Shown here: piece by piece, positions 38,700 to 51,745 of the stretch
Numbering within the stretch: position 1 is the stretch's first letter
How the letters are laid out: each line of letters begins with the position of its first letter
NCBI GenBank assembly: GCA_024138025.1
Contig: JAMXBD010001358.1
Span: 186,001 to 250,000 of the forward strand
Reading direction: 5' to 3'
Length of the DNA: 64,000 nt
From: Combretum micranthum
Lineage: Eukaryota > Streptophyta > Magnoliopsida > Myrtales > Combretaceae
Notes under the pieces: model-generated
Told to the model about the DNA's origin: nothing
Seen by the model: the letters and a program-made list of their open reading frames with translations, nothing else
The model's database searches: none
Program-made: the position numbers and the translations under genes

Positions 38700-39720
38700 T
38701 GTCTCTTAATCTCACAATTTAGTGATCTTCTTTTTCAACTTTTAAATAAAGCTCTTCATAAATTGGTTAGTTTAATTTAACTTTATAATTATTATCTCCA
38801 TTCTCTCTTAACCTCATCTTAAGTTGAATGCTAAATGATAAGGGTCTCATTTTTCTAAACTTTATCTTTGGCATCAACTTCTTGATCTCCATAGCTTTGG
38901 CTAACTAACTAATATAGGGTCCACAACAAATACATTTCACCATATGATCTTGGCATTGTCAATATAGATAAAAAAAAATGCTATTTGTATGCCCAAATGA
39001 ATAGGTATCCTCTCTATGATGCTATAGAGGTAAATAGCACGAAAAAATATTAACCATGCAATTACTTGATCTTCGTGTACTCAATGTGCAACTTAAGATA
39101 TATCAACGAGCTAGATCTTTGAAAGCAGATGTATGAGACCTTCTTGGGATATATGATGTAACATTACTAATATTCTTCCAATATCTTTGTATGTCAAAAT
39201 CAATCAAAAGAATCACCATTAAATCCTATATTCTTTGTTTTTGCATACTTCAAATCAAATAGTCCCATTATAACTAAATTTTACTAGTATCTAACTCATG
39301 TATTTAATAGTTCTTGCGATATTTCATTCTGTTATGAACTCCAAATGTCAAATCGGTAGAAGTTAATTCCAATGTGGATGGAAATTCCAATGCCAAATCA
39401 AAACAAATTGGTTCCTTGATCTTTAACAACTTATCCTAACTCTTGAAATCTACCATAATTATTTTTTCTTAATCTACTACTTGCAAAACCGTCAAATCAA
39501 CACCATACTTGACAACAAATTTGTGGTGCAATAGTCTCTCATATCTTCTTTTGTGAGTTAACTTATCAAACGTATTTAAGTCTTTAAAAGTGATAGTCCT
39601 TGGTCGAAAAAGGCCCTTGGGTTCTAAGTTTCTTTTAGTAAGTTTCTCATCGATACATAATGTTTCTAAAAATCACAAGAGTTTCCCCAAACTTATTTTT
39701 GGCATAGAGTGCACATAAAA
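38700..39720 (-). pseudogene. Relic of an Athila-type ORF (ORF-1/env-position protein)
   Basis: Minus-strand translation over 39,300-39,720 gives broken frames resembling the plant Athila ORF-1 family: a segment like HKRRYERLLHHKFVVKYGVD, then EPICFDLALEFPSTLELTS, the counterpart of the family's 'PTYVNLTLEFLSTF' region. Several stop codons interrupt it. It lies on the 3' side of the integrase relic (41,990-43,436) on the same strand, where such an ORF sits in Athila elements. Assignment is by memory of the family pattern only. Confidence 0.45.
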
Positions 39721-39943
39721 GATATAAGTTAAATTAATAAATAATAATGGAGATAGCTTTAATAGAGAATGATTTTTAATCCAATCTTTATTAATATATA
39801 ATCATGTACTCAAGATTCATAGTTTATAATCCTTTTTAAGATTTATAATCAAGAAATACAATCCATCATTTTTTCATGTATAGTAACTTTTTTAATTTTA
39901 ATCTATACAATTCCCCTAAAGGTAACAATCTAGTTTTAATTAA

Positions 39944-40334
39944 TGGTATAATGTTATGGTTTACACCTCAAATTTACGTCTTTTTGCAATTATATATATG
40001 TAAAGTTTTAAATTATCAATTTATATACCCGATTAGATGTTTAGTTGCTACCATTTATATATCATCTCTTTTGACTTTGTATTGATGATGTGGATTTTTT
40101 GGTTATGTGGTAATATGCTTGGCGTCACTACATAATATAAAATCAAAGCATTACAGATATCACATTGTGATCAATTACTCATGATCATAGAAATAATTGC
40201 AATCAATAGAAAGAGACAAGGTATAAATAATAGCAACTAAACATCTAACTGTGTATACAAATTGACAATTTACAACTTTAGGTGTATAATTGCAAAATGT
40301 TGCAAAGATGAGGTGTAAACTATGACATTGACCC
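39944..40334. mobile_element. Mutator-like element with long (about 125 bp) terminal inverted repeats
   Basis: The left arm (GGTATAATGTTATGGTTTACACCTC, continuing to about 40,072) is matched by the reverse complement of the right arm (GGGTCAATGTCATAGTTTACACCTC, from 40,334 back to about 40,206). Flanks TTTAATTAA (39,935-39,943) and TTCAATTAA (40,335-40,343) form a 9-bp duplication with one mismatch, as expected for Mutator-type insertion. It is non-autonomous; the 69-codon ORF across its left arm is not a gene. It sits within the remains of the Athila-like element. Confidence 0.8.
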
Positions 40335-40417
40335 TTCAATTAAAAAGACATATGAAGCATTACTTGCTCTATTAGTTTGCACATTCTTACATCACATTAT
40401 CAAGAGCACATGTAGAC

Positions 40418-41247
40418 ATCATCATGGGTCGGTTCGGGTCTAAAATTGGACCCGAACCATCGGTTCTTGGTTCCAAAAATGATGGAACTAGAACCGGACC
40501 CGTGGGAGCTGATTTGGCTCCTATGATTTGGTTCCAATTTTAGAGGAATTGAGAATCATGAAATAAAAAAATAAAAAATCAATTAAATAATTTACTTAAT
40601 TTAAGTTAAAAAAACTACAAAATAGATTTTTAACTTGAAATAACATTGAATCTAACAATAATTATTTATAACTCATTAATTAAAAGAAATTCTACATTTA
40701 TTTATATACAATCACTTACACTTTCTTAATTGTCATATTAGTAATGTGACACTATAAAATATTCAATATGCAAATAAGTCCCAACAATACAAAAACAAGT
40801 CACACATTGTTAAGAAATAAAGTCTACTTTTGTTAGAAGGCAACATAAACTTAATAACATATGATTTCAAATATATTTATTACTTGTGTTGTTAATAATG
40901 ATACATTAAATATCTTGTATAGGAAATAATTTTTTATTGTTCACGTGAAAATAGTTTTAAATATTTGTTTTTAATTACATTTTTTTATAATTTTCTTTTC
41001 TTTTTTTATTAATTTTTGCTGCAGTGAACTACGAGAACTACCAGTTTTGCCGGTTTTCAATCGATTCTTCAACTGACTATTCCAAAACTACCAAGTCAAG
41101 CAGTTTTTGGGGGTACAACTATAAGGACTTGTTAGAACCGACATGTCCTTTGCTGGTTCGGAACCGTCATTCCTAGGCCATTCCCAGTTCAAGAACCATC
41201 GGTAACTGATCAAGTCGGTTTCTAGTTCGGAACCGACCCATGATGAT
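40418..41247. mobile_element. 830-bp TIR element with subterminal hairpins (hAT-like?)
   Basis: The termini ATCATCATGGGTCGGTTC (40,418-40,435) and its exact reverse complement (41,230-41,247) form an 18-bp perfect inverted repeat. Inside the left end, GGTTCGGGTC (40,431-40,440) pairs with GACCCGAACC (40,449-40,458) around an 8-base loop. Further GGTTC/GAACC motifs crowd both ends while the core is AT-rich and non-coding. The target duplication is not clear, so the superfamily is uncertain. Confidence 0.75.
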
Positions 41248-41989
41248 ATCTAAGGACATGCATAAGTCATGGAAAAACATGTGGAAACTTTCTTATTCAA
41301 CAAGCAAAGTTCATAATCATACCTTAGTTCAGAAGAATTCACTATAGAAAGTAAAGAGAACCACTATAGGATTGTAGAGAGATTTTTAAAAGAGATATGA
41401 TAGATTAGTATAAGGTAAATGTGAAAAGGATTGAATTTTAATGCTATTAATGAGGGATGGGTAAGATACATGGGTTAGGACACAAGTGTGTCTCAAGCCA
41501 TGTACTCATTGACAAAGAGTTTTTGCAAAATTTATGACTCACACATTTATATAGCTTAGACCACATACGTGCTTTAAGCTGTGTAAATTATGGAAAATTA
41601 ATTTTTTTACATTTCTTAGATGCACACGAGTATGTACTTAACCTTGTTTTTCAAAAGTTATATAAACTTTTTTTTTTTGCTTCTTTAAATGTATGTTTCG
41701 TGCACAAAATAACTTCACTCACTCCTAAAGTTTATCAATAGCTTTCATTTAAAAGAAACTAATTTAAGTTTACTGTTTAATTCTGCATAAATGCAGCATG
41801 ATAGCATGTCTACAAAATGAAAAAAAAAAAAAGTAATACTAATCTATAATTGGGTTATCTCTCAATATGCACTTGTTTAACATCTTTAGAGTAGCGTTTG
41901 TCTTGATATGCTCAAGTCACCATGTCATGGAGATGAAGTTCTCCATCCTCTCCATTATTGAATTGACCTCCTAAGTACTATTTCACTCT

Positions 41990-43436
41990 ATGTGCATTGA
42001 TCGAAGAAGTTCCTCTATATGCATAAGGTAACCCAACCACATTGTAGAGGAAAATTTTGGTAATTGTATAAGGTCTTGACCATTTGGACTTCCATTTCCC
42101 AAGGATTAGCTTTACTCTAAAGTTATAAAGCATAACTTGATCCCCTTTCTTGTATTTGCTTAGATTGATGGATACACAAATTATGGTACTTATTTGTTCA
42201 TTTTTTTTAAATACCTTAGCATTATCATATGTTGCTAATCTTCATCCATCTAACTCATTTCGGTACATTTGGTTCACTAAAATAGAATAATACTATAAAG
42301 GAATAGCAATTCTTTATTTTATAATTAAAGGTATTTTTGGAACAAAATATATTTTCTGGTCAGGGATAGCTATTACTCCAGTAATGGGTAGGAACGAAGA
42401 TTCCTTATCTATTATGTATCACATGGAATAGACACTATTTGCAAAGAATTTTTTGAAAACCAAACAAAAGAATAGAAATTCTGCGAGAATAAAACTTGAA
42501 TATCGATTCCATTCCATTCAACTAAACATAGATGGAGATTTCTTCAAGCACCTACAAACTCTAGATCTAAATTCTCATGCTAGATAACACAATATGCCTT
42601 GTGGTCAAGTTTAATAGGTAGGTGACAAAATTTCCCATATGTCAATTTGTATTGAGTTGTACCAATGGGTATTTCATAAGTTATACGAAATCACTTAAAG
42701 AGTATTATGTACATCTAGATGTTTAAACCAATCCTTTCTCTGGTAATTGACTTTTTTTTTCCAAAATCTTTTTAAGCTCTCTATTAGACACTTCACTTGA
42801 CCAATCTTTTGATGATAGAGAGGAGTTATGAGTCCCACTATATCATTTTTTTAATCTTTTCAGATTGGACATTACAAGAATGTGTACCTCTATCACTAAT
42901 AATCGCTGCAGGAGTTTAAAGCAACTAAAGAGCTTTTTAAGGATTTTACAATTGATCAGGTGCCATTAGATGGTAAGGCTTAAGCCTTACCATTACATAA
43001 TAAAACGATGCTAAAATATATCTATTATAGTTAGAATATGGGAACAGTCCCATAAAGTCAATTCCCCAAATTTGGAATAACTCGCATACCAAAATAAAAT
43101 TCCTAGGGTATTTCATTTAAGCGGGACAAATTTCGCACTCTTTGACAGCTATCACACGTTTTTGCATACATGTGGCATCTTTGAACAAGGTTGGTTTGTA
43201 AAAACCTTATCTTTCGAATCTTTTGAGCAATCCTATTTGCATTGTAGTGTTCTCTAACTAGCTTAGTGCCAGTATGTCAATATGTTAAAATTTGCCATCC
43301 CTCTTCATATGATATGCATCTTTTGTTTACTTGATCGACACAAACTCTAAAAAGATTTAATCAATCCAAAAGTAATATTTTAGATTATAGAATAATTTTT
43401 TCTCTATTGATACATCAATCTATACAGAAGAATATT
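41990..43436 (-). pseudogene. Ty3/gypsy integrase relic (Athila-like)
   Basis: Minus-strand translation shows the order of a plant gypsy integrase. A linker and zinc-finger region gives YFWID and KDAYHMKRD; a block gives GFYKPTLFKDATCMQK (known form GFYWPTLFKDA) and an ELTLW-type start of the catalytic core; then IGTTQYKLTYGKFCHLPIKL (known form PYRLVYGKACHLPVEL); then KYKKGDQVMLYNFRVKLILG (known form GQKVLLYNSRL). Stops and frameshifts are frequent, so it cannot make an enzyme. It stops abruptly at 43,436 where an LTR begins and resumes as RNase H at 52,990. Confidence 0.8.
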
Positions 43437-45946
43437 TGTCACGTCCCAAGAGGTATCGTAAATGTGACAATCTGCCTTACACATTATAGAAACCTAGGAA
43501 TGACTACCTTAATCATACAAAGGCTTCCATATCATGCACAAGACATTCTTCACAACAAAGAGAACACTGGTGGAGTAGCGCAATACGAGATTATAACAAA
43601 TGATATGCATTCAAGAGAACTGAATTTATATAAACATAAACATTCAAAGATTTCAATGGCTTAAGGGTATACTCTTGCAAAATCCATAAATAGTTCAAAT
43701 ATTACACTCATCCTCAATTTCTTCAAAATAATAAAATCTTACAAACTTCTCATAAAAGATTTCAAAGAGTTTACTTCCTATTCTTCCGTAACTTTCCTCG
43801 GCTTTGAAAGTTTACTAGTAATTACCTAGAGTATTCTATCCTTTGGGCGAAGCCATAAGTATTCATGTGTCAAAAGAAATTTATAGGGGTATAAGCTACA
43901 ACATACTTAATGAGATAATCCTTCATTCATACCATACAACCATAACCAAATAAGTTTGCTAAACTAGCATGTGTTATGCAACAAAACACATGAAGCAACG
44001 AATATATATGGTATGCAAAAACCATACATAGAATGGATTTACACCCTCTGCGACAAGAGTTGGGGAACTCAAATCGAGGCTCTCCATATCCTCTACTGCT
44101 AGTTCCTGACCACCCACTCATGGCGATCCAAAGGCATGGCTCCTCCTTAAGGATGCATTCCTCGAATGTCTGTAATTTTCTCAAGCAGAAGCAAACCTAA
44201 GCTTATGATGGGATATCATAAGCCTTCTAGTTCTTCACGTAGGAGTAGTAGCCTTCTATATGTGATGCAACAATGCAATGCATGTTCGATTCTTTCTTTC
44301 TGTGACAAACTATATTAAGGTTCATTAAAGGGTGATCAAACAATTAAACATCTTGTAGCAACCAAATATATAAAATGAACAAACATACTTAGACAAACAT
44401 TCAAAGATTGCTGTATGCTTAGCATAAGCTTAATCATGGAATTATAGAAACACATACATAACCCATGATATCCGCAACATATTCATTTTATCTTTTCCTA
44501 ACAACAAGTACAACTACTTTTACAAGTACAAATAAAGTGTGCAATTTAGAGAAAACTCGCTCGACCATTGTGGAGTCCTTAATGGAAGTAGTCTTCAGGA
44601 AATAGGGTCATGTATTCCTTGTCACATGAACAAAAGAATTACCCGAAATATTACACTAACTTTACTTAAAGTTTCTAGTTCTATAAATTATATTCTCAGT
44701 AGAATTTTTAGTAACCTAGTTTAAATCTTAAAATGATCATGTATAAGTCATTTTAATTCTAATTTTCACATATAAGTAGTCGATTTCTATCTACTTCGAA
44801 TGTTCTATACATTTTTAAGATCATCTTGATCATATAAGGTCTCTAAAGCTTCGGACTAGTAGGGGTCAGATTGCTTCAGTTCATTTTTTACCTTCATTTT
44901 GGTATTTTCTAACGGTTTCACTCTATATAACGTTTTCTAGGGTGCATGTTCTTTGTTTCTATATATAAATATAAATGAAATACCAAAAAAAAAAAAAAAA
45001 ATCCATTACATGCTCATGGTCTTAGTGATGTTACTTAAAATAATTATTGAGAAGAGTCTTTATAATAAAGCCAAACATCTCATCTTATTTAGGTAGGAAA
45101 TCAAAACCTTTTTGGTGTGATCAACTTTATGAATTTTAAAATAAGTAAATCAAGATAGAAAAATGAAGTTCCACACCTTGCTTGTGCTCTAGGGCTCTTA
45201 GCATTGATAAAATAGTTAGGGCATAGGTTGTTGTTTTGCTTGATCATTGTTAAAACACTAAAGTTGGTTTGAGAAGAGAAATCAAAGTTTCACATCCCCA
45301 TTCACTTTTATAAGCTACGACAGTTGGAAAAAAAATAAGGGATAGATTTTTGTTTACAAATTTTTATATTATTAGATGGTTTCCAATGTATTAAAATTAA
45401 GTTTTTGAAAATATTTTACATAACAAAGATTTGTCATAGTGTAAAGGTTCACAACTATGTGAATCTCCCACTTTATTCTAGACCCTCTAAATTATTAAGT
45501 GAATATCATGATAATCTTATGATCATCATCTTATTCTTACTTTTGATCTAGAGACTTTTGACCATCATGGCATTTTAAGTTCTAAAATTATTTTATGACA
45601 ATCAACAACATCACATGAGCATAATATGTGCATGAATCACAAAAATAAATTCTTGACAATGTGATATCAAGATGAACATAAAAAATGGCTTATTGCCAAG
45701 AAATACTAAATATGTACATAAAAGTAACATAAAGAAAAATGGGAATCTTAGATTTTGGACAACGCTTCCCAGGACTTTGAAATGGACAAATCCCCTTATG
45801 ACTTGAATATGGATAAGTCCAAGACTTAGATTTAGAACAAGTCTCCATGAAAAATAAATTCCAAGAAATAAAATACAAGAATGTAAAGAACATAACATAA
45901 ATGTTATGTTAGAGCAATATGCTCTCAAGGTTATATATACATATAT

Positions 45947-46181
45947 GGGTAAATTACACCGGTGGGTCATGATGTTTAGGGGTAAGTTCATTATAGATCA
46001 CAAAGTTTGGAAAACAAAATTCAAGTCACGGTGGATACATGTCACCTTCTCCTATTGACATGTGTCACCCTTTTCCTGTTGACATGTGTCCACCATGACC
46101 TAGATTGAATCACTTCTCCAAACGTTGTGACCCAAAATTGACTTACCCCCAAATGTTGTGACCTACTGGTGTAATTTACCC
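45947..46181. mobile_element. 235-bp MITE with about 42-bp terminal inverted repeats
   Basis: Ends GGGTAAATTACACCGGTGGG and its near-exact reverse complement (ending CCAGTAGGTC inwards) extend over about 42 bp. Flanks ACATATAT (45,939-45,946) and ACATATAC (46,182-46,189) look like an 8-9 bp target duplication. The centre holds further inverted copies of CACGGTGGATACATGTCACC and ACATGTGTCCACCATGACC. Confidence 0.82.
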
Positions 46182-46599
46182 ACATATACATACATATATA
46201 AAAGTTAGATTGGTATAAATGAAAGTAGAATTAACATAAATATAAATGTAACAAGAATCAAGTATGAAGTCTTGCATTTTCATCCCTAGCATTGAGCATC
46301 GTAGGGAGATTTTCGATGGGAATATGCATAAAGACACATACATGATTCATTTAATATAATGTAAGAGAGGTGTTTGGAGTGTTTGCTTAAAGAAAATAGG
46401 GAGAACGTGTGTGTAAGATAGAGAAGGTAAGGGTGGCGATTTAGAGGAGAAAAGGAAGGGAAATTTGAGAGTGTTTTAGGAGTTGGAAGAGTATGAAAGA
46501 AGTTTGGTTTGTAAAGTATAAAATTTGAGTAGGTTAAAGGGATTTATAAAGGGAGAGGAGGAGAGAAAATGGAAGTGAGAGACAGATAAAAGGGGGGAA

Positions 46600-46628
46600 G
46601 GGGGAAGAGAGAGAGAGAGAGAGAGAGA
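46600..46628. repeat. (GA)n microsatellite in a purine-rich region
   Basis: A GA run inside the broader purine-rich stretch 46,380-46,640, which corresponds to the purine-rich leader at 34,255-34,340 of the related LTR. Confidence 0.8.
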
Positions 46629-48649
46629 ATGAAAATGATAAGTAAGATTGTGTGGGCTATGAGTGTTGTAAGAATAGGGTATTGTTCATGAATAAGAGAG
46701 AATAATGACATGAAAGTTGATTGATATGACTAGTGAGTTGAAATGACAAATATTTTATCGGTAGAGATTTGGATACATGATATGTTTGGTCTAACTAATG
46801 AAATTTTGACTCAATAATTTAATATTATATTATAGGAAATTATTTTATATTGTTTTATTATTAAATATTATTTTAAATATATTGTCTCGATCTACATGTT
46901 AGTGATCAGGTAGATGAATCATTTAGTGTAGGGTTTTCAAGTCAAATGATTATCGAATTTTTGTTTCATTGTCATGGGCACTCATTTTCTTAGGGTTTAG
47001 TATTTAAGATTTTCTATTCCCATCTTACTCATCTTACTCATTGGACATTTAGGGTTATCCAACTTGTCATACTGCCATAGGGTACTCTAGTAGTATTAAT
47101 ATAACATGTAACAAATTGGAGTCTTAGATGTTTAAGTTAATCTATCCGAGGCTTCCAGAATGCTACATGAACATATCACGACTAGAATACTCTGTGGCAT
47201 GGATAGGTTTAATGGGATCGAAGGTTCATTAGAATAAGAAAAATATTTCATACATACAAGTCACATATAAGAATAACATTACAAAAGGTCCTTAGTCATT
47301 ACATCACAATTTTACAATCATTGGTCTCCAAAAGACTTTGTTATGTATTTCTTACATTGAATCCTTGACTATTACATCAAAACTTATAAAAACATTGTCA
47401 TCATGCAAAATACTAAATTATCATTCAAATCTAAGTCTTGGCTCTTTTGATCCTATACGCTAGCTTTAACTCCTGAATAATAATCAACCTTAGTAATCCT
47501 TGTAATCACATAAGTTTATAGGAGGGTAAGCAAACAATAACTCGGTGAATAACCAAATCTCAACACTTCCTAAATAGAACTAGACAAGTTTATTTAATAA
47601 GTGTATGCAATGCAACACTCAATAAAATGAGATATACGATTTGAATAATTAGAATTCAAAATCAATGGAGATTTATGCCCTCTCTTCGGGGTTGAAGGAC
47701 TAACTCAAGTAATTTACGCCCGATAGAGACAAAGAACTAAGAATGGAGAAATTTTTCATACTCATTTATAATTTATACATATACATATACATATAGGTAA
47801 TATAATCTCAACTTTCTTAGAACTCAGAAACTTCACTAAGTACCAGTGTTTCCATGTCAACTCTTAGCAAACAATGTCCTTCGGTGCCTACTTAGTTCCT
47901 GGAGGCCTGACAGCTCAGGGGTAACCTAAACCAGATTCATTGGACATAACAAGCATTATACTAGGGCTGATATGCTAATACGTGACATGAATGCTATGCA
48001 AATGCAAGATATGCTATTGTGCAATGCATGTCTAATTTATTTTATAATCAATTATAATTTATGTCAAATTACTTGGTGATGAGTTAATTTTTAGAGACAA
48101 TCATTAATACACGTTACACAATCAATACTAAGTATATACTTATCACTTTTAGCATTAAGATTACCATTCACTCAACCAACATAGAATATACATTATACCC
48201 ATTCCCTATGCATGTGGCTGGTTTTAGTAATATTTAGGAACATATGCCACTATATTACAATAAAAAACATTTTGAGAGATTAGAGCTACTCATTGTGCAT
48301 ATTTGCTTAGTCATTGTAATAGTCCACAGGAAAGTTCAGATCTTGATTCATGACTCTTATAAGATAACAAACATGTGTACTAAGTATATAACTAAACATA
48401 AATTTATATTAACGCCTAAGTGTCCCGAATTTATGTTATCATTTCCATAATTCATTGATCTTTAAGAAACCACAAAGCACTATACTCAACTACAAACACC
48501 TAACTAATTAGTTAAGTCTAAGTATTATAACTTAACGTATTCTTAATTTATGATTCTATGACTTAAGTAAGATTTTTATAGAAGATGCTAAACTAGTATT
48601 CGTATACACATATATTATATATATTATTATATTTCAAACAGGGCGAAAC

Positions 48650-48930
48650 AAGAGAACACTAGATCATGATCATGATCAAGGATGTTATCACAATCACAGG
48701 CACCATCATGCTTGTGGTCATGCAAAATTCGAATACTTAAGGCTATCATGTCCCTTATCATACTCATGATCAACCAAAGCTCAAACACCAAGGTCTGGTG
48801 CATCCTTAATCATGCCCGTGATCATGTAAACTTCAAACATCCGATGCTAAGAAGTCCTTTTTCATGCCTGTGATTGTGTAAAATTCAAATCCCAAGGCTA
48901 TCGCACCTTTCATTATGGCTGTGATTTACC
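48650..48930. repeat. 52-bp minisatellite inside an LTR, five units
   Basis: The core CATGCNTGTGATCATGNAAA-like motif starts at 48,707, 48,759, 48,811, 48,863 and 48,911, spacings 52, 52, 52 and 48. Each core is followed by an AATTCAAAT-type phrase. The ORF at 48,682-48,873 follows from the repeat and is not a gene. Confidence 0.85.
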
Positions 48931-50573
48931 AAACCTTAACTTAAGTTTTCAAAACTTTGAAATTTTACACTTTTCAAGTACCTATTATGATCTTATTTCT
49001 AGCATAACACGTCAACATCACCATATTTACATTACACATACACATTTACACTGCACTTGTCTTTACATAACATCAACTCTATCAAACCAACAAAAGGTTA
49101 CGATATCTATGATTTAGGTTTTAGATTATTAATTTCATTACTTAATCTTTGCCTATCTAACACTAATATCCTCAACAACACTATAGTCAACATTAGCCAA
49201 CAAGAACACTAAATAAACTTATCTTTCTTACAAAATTAACAAAGTAAAAGTAAGTAATAGCTTACCTTCTTGACTTGAAGTAAATTTTTTGGAGAATTTT
49301 AGAAGGAAAAATTGATGAAGGAAATATCATGTTTCTTCTCTAGCAAATGGCGCCTGCTATGGTGTGTTTTAGGGTAGATATTTTTGTCAATTTCATTTGA
49401 TAATTATCTCTTAATATTAAGTAAAGTAAAGTTTGACTTTTTGGTCTTCTAAAAGAATTGTTGCCTATGGTTAGATGCATGGTAATTAAGGTGGGGAAAT
49501 CAAATTATGGGCTTGGTTTTGTATAAAATTGAGCTTGAATTTGCATGAAGATTGGGCTTCTTATGTCAAGAACTTAAGAAACAAGAAATTGAAACTAGAA
49601 CAAAGTTTGATCAATTTAATTTAGAAATCTTATTTAAATAAAATTTTCTTATTATAGTTTTATAATAAATAAATTTATAATTTAAGAGTTAAGCTTTAGA
49701 AATATAAGTTTATAAGAAAATTTGAAAGTAAAATAATTGTAGTCAATTTGAAATAAATCAATTGAAATTTTCAAGTCTCTATTCTTACTTAACTCATTCT
49801 ACACATGCCTAATATAGATAAATCTACTAATTGGATCATTCATTATCACTTTTATATTAACTAAAACAACCTATCCTCAGGATGCTTAAAGGCCTGATTG
49901 TTTCGCAGCACACATCTTCTCCAAGCGGCATATGCAAGACTTCCGTTAACTAGGTGAGTTGCTATTCAAGTTTTAATTATGAAATTGTGATTAGGTTCTT
50001 GCGTAAGACCATAATGCATTGATTGACAATTTGCTAACGATTTGGATACTATTGTACCAACGTGTAGGGAAACACTTTAAGAGAGAGAGAAAAATGAAAT
50101 TCAAGGTCCAGAAAGTTTAAGACAGCACCATAAAAGGGGAGCTAGGTTCAACCCGATTACAAGTTTAGCACTTGGCCCAAAAGTAGTAAAATAACTTAAG
50201 GTTACAGTCATCCATTAGAAATAAGAAACATAAACATTCAAATAGTTTTCTCAAAGTTCATATGGCCCTTTACTCGTCTAAGTCACTACCCAAACTCATC
50301 AATCTCGAACCCCATTAAGTCATAGTGAAAGTCCACAAAGTGATCATTTTCATTACCTCAAATAATAAAAAGTGAGCAGCAAAGCCCATTACACGCAATC
50401 AAACATATAAACATATGTCATGTATGCCTAGGCAATGCGACAAGCACAAATTAAAATCGATTAACTTTTGGTCAACAAACAAATATTCCTAACGTCCCAA
50501 AAATACATACACGCACAAGAGTACTCAAGACTCCCACCAAACAAAAGGGGTAGGGATCCCTCGAGCACTGGGA

Positions 50574-50586
50574 GGGGGGGGGGGGG
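50574..50586 (+). repeat. Thirteen-base G run next to further G clusters
   Basis: A G13 run is flanked by GGGAGG and TGTGTGGGAGGGG on the + strand, conspicuous in AT-rich DNA. It could form a G-quadruplex, and such runs are also prone to assembly length error. Confidence 0.85.
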
Positions 50587-51239
50587 TGTGTGGGAGGGGT
50601 AGGTGGTTTGTTGATAAGTCCCCAAAACTTACTAGAAAAGAAAATATGACAATAGTCTCATCTAAGTCATCTCATCACAAGCTACTACCAAAAAGCATGG
50701 TCCATTGTAACGCTTTATACGGGTTCCATAATACTTTATAACTTGTTACAACTTCATTCCTACCCCCTAGTCAATTGCCCGATCTTGCCCTATCGATTTC
50801 CCACTAAACCCAATTATGCATTCGTAGGGGCCTAAGCTCCTAAACTATAACATCATTCCGAAGTTGCAATCAGACTCATAACCTAGTTTGAGGGTGTTAC
50901 TCTTAGAGTAAATGGCCAAGTAACAACCAACACTCAATCAAGTCGAGTTTAAAGTTTTAGTTTGGTTATTAATGCAACCTTAACGAGCAACACACAATTA
51001 TTGCGTACCTGATAACTAAAGTGATCCTCAAGTCTCTTCAAAGCTTAATATCTAAAACTGTTCATGAATAAAGTCTAGAATTAGTTTAAGATTAACCTTT
51101 AATCCATTTATGCTATGGTCACTCTAGTTTAACCTTATCTACTTAAGGATCATGTTTAAGAGGTCGTTTAAGTCTAAGGAGAGATTCAGGTCAAGTTTCA
51201 CGTGGTTCGGATAAGAATTTGTGAAGGAAAAAGGGGCTA

Positions 51240-51745
51240 GGAAAGAACACGACTAGTTTACAGGGCGGACAAATCACCTCATGTTTTGGTGCATGACTAA
51301 ATAGGTCAGTTGTGTTTCAGATGTATTCCTTCTTTGTTTATGGGTCAAAGAGAAGCACGGAGGGAAACACAACTACATGTATCTCCCCGTGTTCTTTTGG
51401 GTTACAAAACCTTTTTAAGGTAGAGAGAAGCACGAAGGGAACATGCTTACAAATCTCCTCGTGTTCTTCTAGGCTTCAAAGCATTTTTAAAATGGAGAGA
51501 AACAAGAGGGGAACACAGTTGCATGTATCTCCCTGTGTTCTTTTGGGTTTCAATGCTTCTTCCAAAACAAAGAGAAGAACAGCTACAACATGACCTCGTT
51601 TTCATGCCATGCTTTTCTAGGAAAGCTTATCTCTTCAAGTTTTTGAAGATAAAGAGAAGCATGGGTAGAACACGACCTCATTTTCATATTATGCTTTTTT
51701 AGGTTTGTGATGCTTCATCTTTATGTTTGTTATTTTGTCAAAATC
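51240..51745. repeat. About 75-bp minisatellite inside an LTR, five units
   Basis: The AGAAGCACG-type motif starts at 51,351, 51,426, 51,498, 51,573 and 51,655 (spacings 75, 72, 75, 82). Most units pair a GGAACAC or GAACACG motif with a downstream CGTGTTC motif. The 93-codon ORF at 51,312-51,593 is the translation of the repeat. Confidence 0.85.

Noticed and set aside
45611..45991. 126-codon minus-strand ORF, hydrophobic
   Set aside because: It lies inside an LTR and extends into a MITE; hydrophobicity follows from T-rich codons and there is no homologue I recognise.
51312..51593. 93-codon ORF with internally repeated peptide
   Set aside because: It is the translation of the roughly 75-bp minisatellite; units of 72-82 bp do not keep a conserved frame.
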